Of a stretch of DNA of 52,202 bases, positions 1-6,682 are shown piece after piece. Both the position numbers and the translations under genes were made by a program. Source of the stretch: an uncultured Desulfovibrio sp. (GTDB lineage: Bacteria > Desulfobacterota > Desulfovibrionia > Desulfovibrionales > Desulfovibrionaceae); the NCBI RefSeq assembly GCF_944324935.1, contig NZ_CALUYG010000018.1, positions 1 through 52,202 of the forward strand. The letters are read 5' to 3'. Numbering within the stretch: position 1 is the stretch's first letter; the number at the start of each line of letters is the position of its first letter. The notes under the pieces are model-generated. The model searched no databases and had not been told where the DNA came from. It saw only the letters and a list, made by a program, of their open reading frames with translations.

Positions 1-11
1 GTGTTCTTTAG

Positions 12-48
12 TTATGGTCATGGGGTCAAGCTTACCCCATGACCATAA
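12..48. repeat. Perfect inverted repeat, 15-bp arms
   Basis: The arms TTATGGTCATGGGGT (12-26) and ACCCCATGACCATAA (34-48) are exact reverse complements around a 7-nt spacer. Neither strand has a T-run after the stem, so this is not a typical intrinsic terminator. It could be a protein-binding palindrome, or a transcript-end hairpin for a gene left of the window. The window edge prevents assignment. Confidence 0.7.
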
Positions 49-124
49 AAACATCAATAGCGTTAACAGGCCCTAGGAGCGCGGAAGCGCGGGGCGGAGA
101 GCGGTGCGCCCCGGCACGGGCGCG

Positions 125-155
125 AAAAAAAAAGGGAGGCCGAAGCCTCCCTTTT
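125..155 (-). terminator. Intrinsic terminator of the gene at 268-1299
   Basis: The stem GGGAGGC/GCCTCCC closes a four-base loop that reads TTCG on the minus strand, followed there by nine T residues. On the plus strand only four T follow, so it should act mainly on the minus-strand gene. The 18-bp stem-loop is identical to the core of the rpsA terminator at 1731-1758. Confidence 0.9.
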
Positions 156-267
156 GTACGGCATGTGCCGCCGGTCGGAAAATCCGCCGTTGTTTTTCTG
201 TAAGGTCGCGGGCGGTGCGCGCAGTCCGCGGCGGGCGTGTCCTGTCGGCCCTGCAAGGCGGGCCGCT

Positions 268-1299
268 TCAGTCCTCGGGGAAGTAGCGGGCTTCCTCCTC
301 CGGGATGTCCGCGCCGTTCTCGTAGCGGTCGTCCCGCCAGATGAGTGTCCAGGTGCAGGGCAGATCGTCTTCCAGCGTGACTAAAGTAATAAAAGGGGCG
401 GGCATATCGACGTGCAGGTAACGGATGTCTCCGTAGGGAGCGGAGAGATAGATGCCGGGCACGAAGACTATATCATTGCTTCGGCAGACCAGCGGGCCGC
501 CGCGTTGTCCTGCGGGAGCCCACCAGGGGGCGTTCTGGTTTGGCAGGATGACGGGCTCGGGCACGGGCGGCAGGTCCGCCGGGATGGGGTAGCGGCTGAG
601 AGCTTCATAGAATTCTGATTCGAACGCAAAGTCCGGCATATCAGATCGTTGAGGTAAATAATCTTTCAGCATGGAGTGTTCCGAGGAATACATTTGCGAG
701 ATGTCCACGCAATAGGGGGCTATTCCTTCTGGCGTTCCCGTGAGTGTGACGTTTTCAGCGGCGAGACGGAAGGCTTGCCAGGCCAGCATGGTCAGTGCGG
801 CTTTTTCCGGGATGATGGGATCATACATGGAGTGGTAGCCTTCTCTGGGGTGTATTCCCTGGAAAAACCAGGCCAGATTAAACAGGCAGCGTTTGGCCTG
901 CGAAGCGAGAAGGGGAGCTGGCGGTACGATGCCGAGGGCGCGCTTGTCCCCCCTGCGCAAGCGGGCCAGGGCGGCGCGGTACTCACAGCGCCATTTGAGC
1001 TTGTACTCCCAGCCTGGCCAGATGGTGAACGGTTTGGTGTCAGGGGGCAGCCCGACACCGTAGGTGCCGAAAGGTTTGGTGGCGAGTTCGGGGAGCAGGC
1101 TCTCCATTTTGTTGATGACCGCGTCAAAGGCGGCAAAGGCGCGCGCCCAGGCCGTGTAGGAGCTGTGACGCTTGATGACCCAGAAAAGCTGCCGCCGGAC
1201 GGCATCGGGCAGTTGCTCCGGAAGTAGCCAGGCATATCCGTCCTCGTCGAGCGGCCGGATAGATACGTTTTCCTTACTGGAGGCGTCGTCAGCAGGCAT
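268..1299 (-). CDS. Hypothetical protein, 343 aa
   Basis: I do not recognise this protein. The start at 1299 (MPADDASSKENVS) is preceded by AAGGAG at a 6-nt spacing; an in-frame start further upstream lacks such a site. The product is soluble-looking, without a signal peptide or membrane helix, and is rich in Trp, Tyr and Pro (for example WPGWEYKLKWRCEYR near residue 105 and APWWAPAGQRGG near 265). It ends in an acidic tail. Reading is open over 343 codons with codon use like its neighbours, and its own terminator follows at 125-155. It stands alone, separated from rpsA by about 490 bp of repeat-bearing DNA. No function can be proposed. Confidence 0.75.
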   Translation of the reverse strand: MPADDASSKENVSIRPLDEDGYAWLLPEQLPDAVRRQLFWVIKRHSSYTAWARAFAAFDAVINKMESLLPELATKPFGTYGVGLPPDTKPFTIWPGWEYKLKWRCEYRAALARLRRGDKRALGIVPPAPLLASQAKRCLFNLAWFFQGIHPREGYHSMYDPIIPEKAALTMLAWQAFRLAAENVTLTGTPEGIAPYCVDISQMYSSEHSMLKDYLPQRSDMPDFAFESEFYEALSRYPIPADLPPVPEPVILPNQNAPWWAPAGQRGGPLVCRSNDIVFVPGIYLSAPYGDIRYLHVDMPAPFITLVTLEDDLPCTWTLIWRDDRYENGADIPEEEARYFPED

Positions 1300-1375
1300 G
1301 GTGTTCTCCTTGTATTCGGGCGGGGCATCCTCGTTGATAGCGTGGATAGGGCGGCCCTGCAAGGCGTAGGTCTGG

Positions 1376-1517
1376 AGCGTTTTCCTTTAGAAAGGGAAAA
1401 CGCGAGGTGGCGGCACAGCGCCGCCCGGCCCAAACCAAGCGGAAGGATCGCGTTTTTTCCTCGAAACGACAGGCCGTAGGGGATGAAACGCCAAGCGTCT
1501 CACACGGAAAATGTCCC
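1376..1517 (+). repeat. Multi-hairpin intergenic repeat, family 1, copy 1
   Basis: This 142-bp element is homologous to 23097-23238 and, in reverse orientation, to 39177-39321. It starts with a hairpin built on GCGTTTTC and GAAAACGC, followed by the invariant hairpin GGCGGC-ACAGC-GCCGCC, then a run of T-rich sequence and a GAAACGC-type hairpin. This copy has drifted in its last hairpin. It lies upstream of the minus-strand gene starting at 1299. No coding potential is apparent. Confidence 0.85.
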
Positions 1518-1587
1518 AGGGGCTGCCACCACAAATTTTATAAATAATTTCAATGGATATGCAGAATAGTTTGTGCATGTCCCGCGC

Positions 1588-1672
1588 TTTTTGGGGCGGG
1601 CATGCCTCGTGTTCCCGATTCTCCTCCCGGAAAAAGCGCGCTGGGGAAGGGATGGGGGCTTGGGGGAAGGGT
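1588..1672 (+). repeat. Intergenic repeat, family 2, copy A
   Basis: The element shares the motif GGGGCGGGC(A/T)TGCC, an AAAAGCGCGC block and GGGGAAGGGATGGG with a copy near 39591-39673. It shares a weaker version with reverse-orientation copies near 12276-12361 and 45188-45262. Its right end carries CTTGGGGGAAGGG. Together with family-1 copy 1 and the rpsA terminator it fills the gap between 1300 and 1786. Confidence 0.8.
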
Positions 1673-1730
1673 GTGAATAGTGGTGACAGGCCTGTTGCGT
1701 CGGACAGCGGACGGAGCGCGTCGCCGCGAC

Positions 1731-1758
1731 AAAAAAGGGGAGGCCGAAGCCTCCCCTT
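1731..1758 (-). terminator. Intrinsic terminator of rpsA
   Basis: The stem GGGGAGGC/GCCTCCCC encloses a TTCG loop as read on the minus strand and is followed there by six T residues. It begins 28 nt past the rpsA stop codon. The core is shared with the terminator at 125-155. Confidence 0.92.
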
Positions 1759-1786
1759 GCCATATACGCTGTTATCCGCCGGAAGA

Positions 1787-3496
1787 TCAGTTTTCGCTGT
1801 TTTCCTGCGCGGCCTTGAGCAGTTCGCCCAGGCTCTGGCCGGATTCCTGCGGGCCGGCATGGAATTCCTTGGGCTTGCGGCGTTCTTCCTCGTCGCGGAT
1901 CTGCTTGATGGACAGACCGAGGCGGCGTTCTTCGGCGCTGACATGGATGACCTTGGCTTCGATTTCCTGGCCTTCCTTGTACATTTCGGCCGGGGTCTTG
2001 ACCTTCTTGCCCGACAGTTCGGACACATGCACGAGGCCCTCGATGCCTTCTTCCACTTCCACGAAGAGGCCGAAGTCCGTGATGTTGGTGATCACGCCCT
2101 TGACGGTGCAGCCCACGGGGTAGGTGCTGGGCACATGGCCCCACGGATCGTCCACCAGCTGCTTGATGCCGAGGGTGAACTTTTCGTTTTCCTGGTCCAC
2201 GGTGAGGACCTTGGCCTGCACGGTGTCGCCCACCTTGTAGAGTTCGTTGGGGTGGCGCACCTTCTTGGTCCAGCTGATGTCGGAGACGTGGATGAGGCCG
2301 TCGATGCCGTCCTCGATGCCGATGAACATGCCGAATTCGGTGATGTTCTTGATGACGCCTTCCAGGATGGTGCCTTCAGGATACTTTTCGGCCACCAGTT
2401 CCCAGGGGTTGGGACGCACCTGCTTCATGCCGAGGCTGATGCGCTTCTTTTCGCCGTCCACGCCGAGGATGACCACTTCCACTTCATCGCCGGTGTGCAC
2501 CATCTGGGAAGGATGACGCAGCTTGCGGGTCCAGGACATTTCGGAGATGTGCACGAGGCCTTCCACGCCGGGTTCCAGCTCCACGAAGGCGCCGTAGTCC
2601 ACAAGGTTGGTGACCTTGCCGGTGCACTTGGCCCCTTCGGGGAAGCGGGCGGAGATGTCCTGCCACGGATCGGGCACGAGCTGCTTGAGGCCGAGGGAGA
2701 CCTTGTTGTTCTCGCGGTCGAAGGAGAGCACCTTGAGGGTCAGGTCCTGACCCATGGTGATCATTTCCTTGGGATGGCGGATGCGCTTCCAGCTCATGTC
2801 CGTGATGTGCAGCAGGCCGTCGAGGCCGCCCAGATCCACGAACACGCCGTATTCGGTGATGTTCTTGGCCTTGCCGTGCACGATCTGGCCTTCTTCCAGC
2901 GTGCGGAGCAGATCCTGTCGCTTGGAATCGCGCTCCTCTTCCAGCAGGACGCGGCGGGACACGATGACGTTGCTGCGGCGGCGGTTGATCTTGAGCACGC
3001 GGAATTCGAATTCCTGATTGACCAGCGCGTCCATGTCCGGCACGGGGCGCAAATCTACATGGGAGCCGGGCAGGAAGGCTTCCACACCGCCGATGTCCAC
3101 GGTGTAGCCGCCCTTGATGCGGCGCACGATGTGACCCTTGATGACCTGATTGGTCTCCTGCACGTCCTCAAGCTTGTCGAAGACCTGCATGCGCTTGGCT
3201 TTTTCAAAGGAGAGGGTGATGGTGCCTTCGCCTTCGTTCTTGCGAACGACGTACACATCCACCGTATCGCCCACCTTCACGGTCATGTTGCCGGCGGAAT
3301 CACGGAATTCGCTCGCCGGGATCTGACCTTCGGACTTGAAATTCACGTCCACCAGCACATTGTCGTCGTCAACGCGAACGATCTCGCCCTTGACGATGGA
3401 GCCTTCTTCGAGTTCGCCGAAGTCGGTGTTGAGGTAGTTTTCAAGGGCGCTTTCGAAATTCATTTCGTTTTCGTGCCCGGTTTCCTTGTCAGCCAT
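1787..3496 (-). CDS. rpsA: 30S ribosomal protein S1
   Basis: S1 is the largest small-subunit protein; it binds mRNA upstream regions and helps load structured messages. The 569-residue product carries six S1/OB-fold repeats, starting at about residues 31, 115, 199, 288, 375 and 461. The last four share the pattern G-x-V-x-N-I/L-x-(D/E)-(Y/F)-G-x-F-V followed by GL(V/L)H(I/V)S-(D/E)-(I/M)-SW. Length and six-repeat layout match the full-length Gram-negative form. I chose the ATG at 3496 (MADKETG) because GGAGG sits 8 nt upstream; the reading frame continues further upstream but into the promoter. It is monocistronic between a sigma-70-like promoter (3546-3574) and the terminator at 1731-1758. 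A short hairpin lies in the leader. Confidence 0.98.
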   Translation of the reverse strand: MADKETGHENEMNFESALENYLNTDFGELEEGSIVKGEIVRVDDDNVLVDVNFKSEGQIPASEFRDSAGNMTVKVGDTVDVYVVRKNEGEGTITLSFEKAKRMQVFDKLEDVQETNQVIKGHIVRRIKGGYTVDIGGVEAFLPGSHVDLRPVPDMDALVNQEFEFRVLKINRRRSNVIVSRRVLLEEERDSKRQDLLRTLEEGQIVHGKAKNITEYGVFVDLGGLDGLLHITDMSWKRIRHPKEMITMGQDLTLKVLSFDRENNKVSLGLKQLVPDPWQDISARFPEGAKCTGKVTNLVDYGAFVELEPGVEGLVHISEMSWTRKLRHPSQMVHTGDEVEVVILGVDGEKKRISLGMKQVRPNPWELVAEKYPEGTILEGVIKNITEFGMFIGIEDGIDGLIHVSDISWTKKVRHPNELYKVGDTVQAKVLTVDQENEKFTLGIKQLVDDPWGHVPSTYPVGCTVKGVITNITDFGLFVEVEEGIEGLVHVSELSGKKVKTPAEMYKEGQEIEAKVIHVSAEERRLGLSIKQIRDEEERRKPKEFHAGPQESGQSLGELLKAAQENSEN

Positions 3497-3521
3497 CTGC
3501 CATGCCTCCAAACAAATATTT

Positions 3522-3539
3522 CCCTCATATTTTTGAGGG
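3522..3539 (-). promoter_or_regulatory. Stem-loop at the 5' end of the rpsA leader
   Basis: On the minus strand CCCTCA pairs with TGAGGG across a short A/T loop. It lies between the predicted -10 box (3546-3551) and the ribosome-binding site (3505-3509), so the transcript would begin at or next to this hairpin. A 5'-terminal stem could stabilise the message or take part in S1 autoregulation; this is inference. Confidence 0.5.
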
Positions 3540-3545
3540 TGAGCG

Positions 3546-3574
3546 ACCATAGCAGAAATGCAAAGGGAAGACAA
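3546..3574 (-). promoter_or_regulatory. Sigma-70-type promoter of rpsA
   Basis: On the minus strand TTGTCT (3574-3569) and TATGGT (3551-3546) are separated by exactly 17 bp. The predicted start point is about 43 nt before the rpsA ATG. The boxes match the consensus at 4/6 and 4/6 with ideal spacing. Confidence 0.65.
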
Positions 3575-3640
3575 GGGGCGGCAGGCCGTCCGCCCCGCGT
3601 CCGGCGTCTTTTTTCACAGGGATGGCCGCGGTTGGCGACC

Positions 3641-4735
3641 TTATTTCCGGCTGTCCCGCTGCTGCGCCCGCAGGTGGGCTTTGGCGTCGGGATCGCCGTT
3701 TTTGGCGGCCAGCTCGTACCAGCGCTGGGCCTCGCTGAGGTTGGCCTGTACGCCCGTGCCCTGATCGTACATGAGCCCCATGCTGTACATGGCGGCCGCC
3801 TCGCCGTTGTCCGCCGCCTTGCGGTACCATTCCACGGCCTTGGCGTAATCCTGCGGCACGCCGCGCCCCTGTTCGTACATGTAGCCCAGATTATACTGGG
3901 CCTCGGCATAGCCGGCCTCGGCGGCGCGGGTGTACCATTCCACGGCGCGGGCGTTGTCCTGCGCGAAGCCCCGGCCCTCGGCGTACATGAAGGCCAGGTT
4001 GTTCATGGCCTTGACGTGATCCTGCTGCGCGGCCCGCTCGAACCAGTGCGCGGCCTTGGTGTCGCTCTGATTGCTGCCCTTGGCGTTGAGGTAGGTCCAG
4101 CCGAGAGTGTACTGGGCGTCGGCCAGGCCCTGGCTGGCGGCCCGGCCGTACCAGTCGATGGCGTCGTTTTCCCGCTTGGGGACGCCGCGCCCGTGCGCGT
4201 AGAGGTAGCCCAGCGCGAACTGGGCTTCGGCCAGCCCCTGTTCGGCGGCCTTGCGGTACCAGCGTGCGGCCTCCTTGAAGTTGCGTTTGACGCCGCTGCC
4301 GGTGCAAAGGGCCGTGGCAAAGGCGGTCTGGGCGCGCATCTCGCCCTTGTCGGCCGCCTTCTTCAGGAGGATGGCCCCTTGCCTGGCATTCCGCTTGACG
4401 CCCTTGCCCTGCATGGTCAGTTCGCCCAGCACATAGAGGGCTTCCGGGTTCTCGGCCCTGGCCAGCGGTTCCGCCAGATCCGCGGCCCGGGAGAACTCGC
4501 CGGCGTCCAGCGCCTTTTGCACGGCCTGCAGGGCCTTGCCCTGTTCGGCGGCCAGTTTTTGCGCCTCGGGCGAGGGGGCGTTTTCGCCGGCCGTGTCCTG
4601 TGACGCCGTGGCGGCCGCCGGAGCGGCGGGCGCTTTGGCCGGGGCGGCCTGTGGGACGGCGGGCGGCAGGGCCAGCGTCAGACTCAGGAAGAAACACCGC
4701 GCAAGACGCGCGGAAAGGGACGAGGTCATGTTCAT
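3641..4735 (-). CDS. Sel1-repeat (TPR-like) exported protein
   Basis: The product is a 364-residue exported solenoid protein. An N-terminal hydrophobic segment (ARCFFLSLTLALPPAVPQAA, about residues 10-30) fits a signal peptide, followed by an Ala/Pro-rich linker. From about residue 85 to the end there are seven Sel1-like repeats of about 36 residues. They follow the pattern A-x-x-W-(Y/F)-x-(R/K)-A-A-x-x-G-x-A-x-A-Q-x-x-L-G-x-x-Y-x-x-G-x-G-V, for example AARWYRKAAEQGLAEAQFA. Such proteins are scaffolds in envelope or signalling complexes; a partner cannot be read from the context. The ATG at 4735 has GGAG 5 nt upstream; ATG 4729 is an alternative. It lies upstream of and divergent from the EamA gene. 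Confidence 0.9.
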   Translation of the reverse strand: MNMTSSLSARLARCFFLSLTLALPPAVPQAAPAKAPAAPAAATASQDTAGENAPSPEAQKLAAEQGKALQAVQKALDAGEFSRAADLAEPLARAENPEALYVLGELTMQGKGVKRNARQGAILLKKAADKGEMRAQTAFATALCTGSGVKRNFKEAARWYRKAAEQGLAEAQFALGYLYAHGRGVPKRENDAIDWYGRAASQGLADAQYTLGWTYLNAKGSNQSDTKAAHWFERAAQQDHVKAMNNLAFMYAEGRGFAQDNARAVEWYTRAAEAGYAEAQYNLGYMYEQGRGVPQDYAKAVEWYRKAADNGEAAAMYSMGLMYDQGTGVQANLSEAQRWYELAAKNGDPDAKAHLRAQQRDSRK

Positions 4736-4970
4736 GTATGCTCCGAAAGGCCGTGCCGTCAGGGAAGAGGGCGGCCGCACGGCAAGGACCGGCCCTTGCC
4801 GAGCCTAGCCGCTTCATCGTCAAAAGGGAAGAGCCGGCGCGGCCGGTTCCCCCGCAGGGCTGACGGACGCATTGACGCCGGCGTCCCCTGCGGCTAGGGT
4901 CGCCTGACCGGCGGCAGACCGCCGGCGGGGCCTTCCGCCCCGGGAAAGCGCCTTGCGGGGGAGGGAGAAC

Positions 4971-5870
4971 ATGCGGGAAGCGGCAGCCGGATACGGCATG
5001 GCCCTGCTGGCCACCGTCATCTGGTCGGGCAATTTCGTGGTGGCGCGGGCCGTGGCGGACATGATCCCGCCCTGGCAGTGCAATTTCTGGCGCTGGGCCG
5101 TGGCCTTCGTGGTCTGTCTGCCCTTCGCCTGGCGGCATATCCGGCGGGATGCGCCCCTGTTGCGCCGCCACTGGCGTTACGTCTCGCTCATGGCGCTGCT
5201 GGGCGTGTCGCTTATGAATACCTTTTTCTACAAGGCCGGACAGACCACGCCCAGTCTGAACATGGCCCTCATCGCGCCCACGGCGCCGGTCATCATCCTG
5301 CTCCTGTCCCGCATCATCTACGGCGAACCCATCAGCCCCCGCCGTCTGGCGGGCATGTGCGTGGTCATGGCGGGCATCGTGGTGCTGGTCAGCCGGGGCG
5401 ACTGGCAGCGGCTGGCGGGCCTGCGCTTTGCCGGCGGCGATCTCTGGTCGCTGGGCGGGGCGCTGAGCTTCGGGCTGTATTCGCTGTTCATGCGCTCGCG
5501 GCCGGCCGGGCTGTCCACGCTGGGGTTCTGCGCGACGACCTTCGGGCTGGGGAGCCTGTTCTGTCTGCCCGCCGTCCTGGCCGAGATGGCTTTTCTGCCG
5601 CCCGTGGACTGGAGCCGGGAGGTCGTGATCGGCATCCTCTACGCGGGCGTGGGCTGTTCCTTCGTGTCTTTCAGTCTCTGGACGCGGGCCATTGCCGGCA
5701 TCGGGCCGGTACGGGCCGGCATCGTGTATTATTCCCTGCCGCTCTATGCGGCGCTGGCCGCCTGGCTGGTGCTGGGGGAGGCGGTGACCGCCGCGCAGGC
5801 GGTGGGCGGGCTGCTCATCGTGGGCGGCATCGTGACGGCCACCCTGCAGACGCACAGGACGCCATCCTGA
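4971..5870 (+). CDS. EamA/DMT-family transporter
   Basis: This 299-residue integral membrane protein belongs to the drug/metabolite transporter superfamily. It has ten predicted helices arranged as two EamA repeats; the first opens with GYGMALLATVIWSGNFVVAR and the second starts near GGDLWSLGGALSFGLYSLFM. The conserved end of the second repeat, with a Gly-rich last helix (VGGLLIVGGIVTATL), is present. Substrate cannot be assigned from sequence; relatives export amino acids, nucleosides or metabolites. The ATG at 4971 follows a GGGGGAGGGAG stretch; a TTG at 4953 is in frame but less likely. It is 18 nt upstream of rdgB and probably co-transcribed. Confidence 0.93.
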   Translation: MREAAAGYGMALLATVIWSGNFVVARAVADMIPPWQCNFWRWAVAFVVCLPFAWRHIRRDAPLLRRHWRYVSLMALLGVSLMNTFFYKAGQTTPSLNMALIAPTAPVIILLLSRIIYGEPISPRRLAGMCVVMAGIVVLVSRGDWQRLAGLRFAGGDLWSLGGALSFGLYSLFMRSRPAGLSTLGFCATTFGLGSLFCLPAVLAEMAFLPPVDWSREVVIGILYAGVGCSFVSFSLWTRAIAGIGPVRAGIVYYSLPLYAALAAWLVLGEAVTAAQAVGGLLIVGGIVTATLQTHRTPS

Positions 5871-5888
5871 TCTTATGAGGAGGAGAAC

Positions 5889-6518
5889 ATGACGACGTGC
5901 GAACAGGTGGTCCTTGCCACCAGCAATGCCGGCAAAGTGCGGGAACTGGCCGGACCGCTGGGCGCCCTGGGGGTGAGGGTGCTCGGGCTGGACGGCTTCC
6001 CCGGGCTGGGCGACATCGTGGAGGATGGAGACAGCTTCGAGGCCAATGCCCTTATCAAGGCGCGGGCCGTGGCCGCCCACACCGGGCTTGTCAGTATCGC
6101 CGACGATTCCGGCCTGGAAGTGGACGCCCTGCACGGCGCGCCGGGCATCCATTCGGCCCGCTATGCCGACGACTGGGAATTTCTTGCCGGAGAAAGCCGG
6201 GACGCGCGCAACATCCGCAAGCTGCTGCATGCCCTGCGCGATGTGCCCGAGACGGCGCGGGGCTGCCGTTTCGTCTGCTGCATGGCCGTGGTCTTCCCGC
6301 CGTCGTTGGGCGGACGGGAATGGACCGTGCGCGGGATATGGGAAGGGCGTCTGCTCACGACCCCCCGCGGAGAGAACGGCTTCGGCTACGATCCGGTGTT
6401 TTGGGACCCCGGGCTGGGGCGCGGCGCGGCCGAGCTCTCCCGCGAGGAAAAGATGGCCCGCAGCCACCGTGGCAGGGCCCTGCGGGCCCTGCTGGACGTC
6501 TGGCCGGGCAGGCCCTAA
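5889..6518 (+). CDS. rdgB: XTP/dITP diphosphatase (RdgB/HAM1 family)
   Basis: The enzyme hydrolyses non-canonical purine nucleotides (ITP, dITP, XTP) to monophosphates and pyrophosphate, keeping them out of nucleic acids. The N-terminal nucleotide-binding signature VLATSNAGKVREL (residues 8-20) is present, as are SIADDSGLEVDAL with the catalytic Asp near residue 74, GAPGIHSARYA, and the C-terminal GENGFGYDPVF and SHRGRALRAL motifs. The length of 209 residues is usual for the family. Start at 5889 follows GAGGAGGAGA. It is the second gene of a two-gene unit behind the EamA transporter. Confidence 0.95.
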   Translation: MTTCEQVVLATSNAGKVRELAGPLGALGVRVLGLDGFPGLGDIVEDGDSFEANALIKARAVAAHTGLVSIADDSGLEVDALHGAPGIHSARYADDWEFLAGESRDARNIRKLLHALRDVPETARGCRFVCCMAVVFPPSLGGREWTVRGIWEGRLLTTPRGENGFGYDPVFWDPGLGRGAAELSREEKMARSHRGRALRALLDVWPGRP

Positions 6519-6598
6519 ATATTTGCCGGGATACGCCGTTAGGAACAAAAGATACATGCGGCGAGAGCGTCCCTGAGGCGTGTCCTGGGTGGTGTCCT

Positions 6599-6614
6599 TG
6601 GCGCGGATCTTGCA
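6599..6614 (+). promoter_or_regulatory. Sigma-54 (-24/-12) promoter of fliD
   Basis: The sequence TGGCGC-N5-TTGCA agrees with the consensus TGGCAC-N5-TTGCW, with the invariant GG and GC exactly 12 bp apart. It lies 69 bp before the fliD start codon in the 164-bp gap after rdgB. Class-II/III flagellar genes of polar-flagellated bacteria are commonly RpoN-dependent, so fliD-fliS are probably switched on by an FlrC/FleQ-type activator. Confidence 0.8.
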
Positions 6615-6682
6615 AAAATGCTTTGCCGGGAAAGTCTTTCCCGGGGAACGCCTACCGTCTTTTACTATCAAGCGAGGTCGCC

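Noticed and set aside
1553-4603. A 1016-codon open frame on the plus strand, opposite rpsA and the Sel1 gene
   Set aside because: It is antisense to two well-recognised proteins, with composition explained by high-GC codon bias; no domain is visible and no ribosome-binding site supports it.
5897-6682. An upstream extension of the fliD frame
   Set aside because: It overlaps rdgB in another frame; conserved FliD sequence and a ribosome-binding site start at 6683, and a sigma-54 promoter lies inside the extension.
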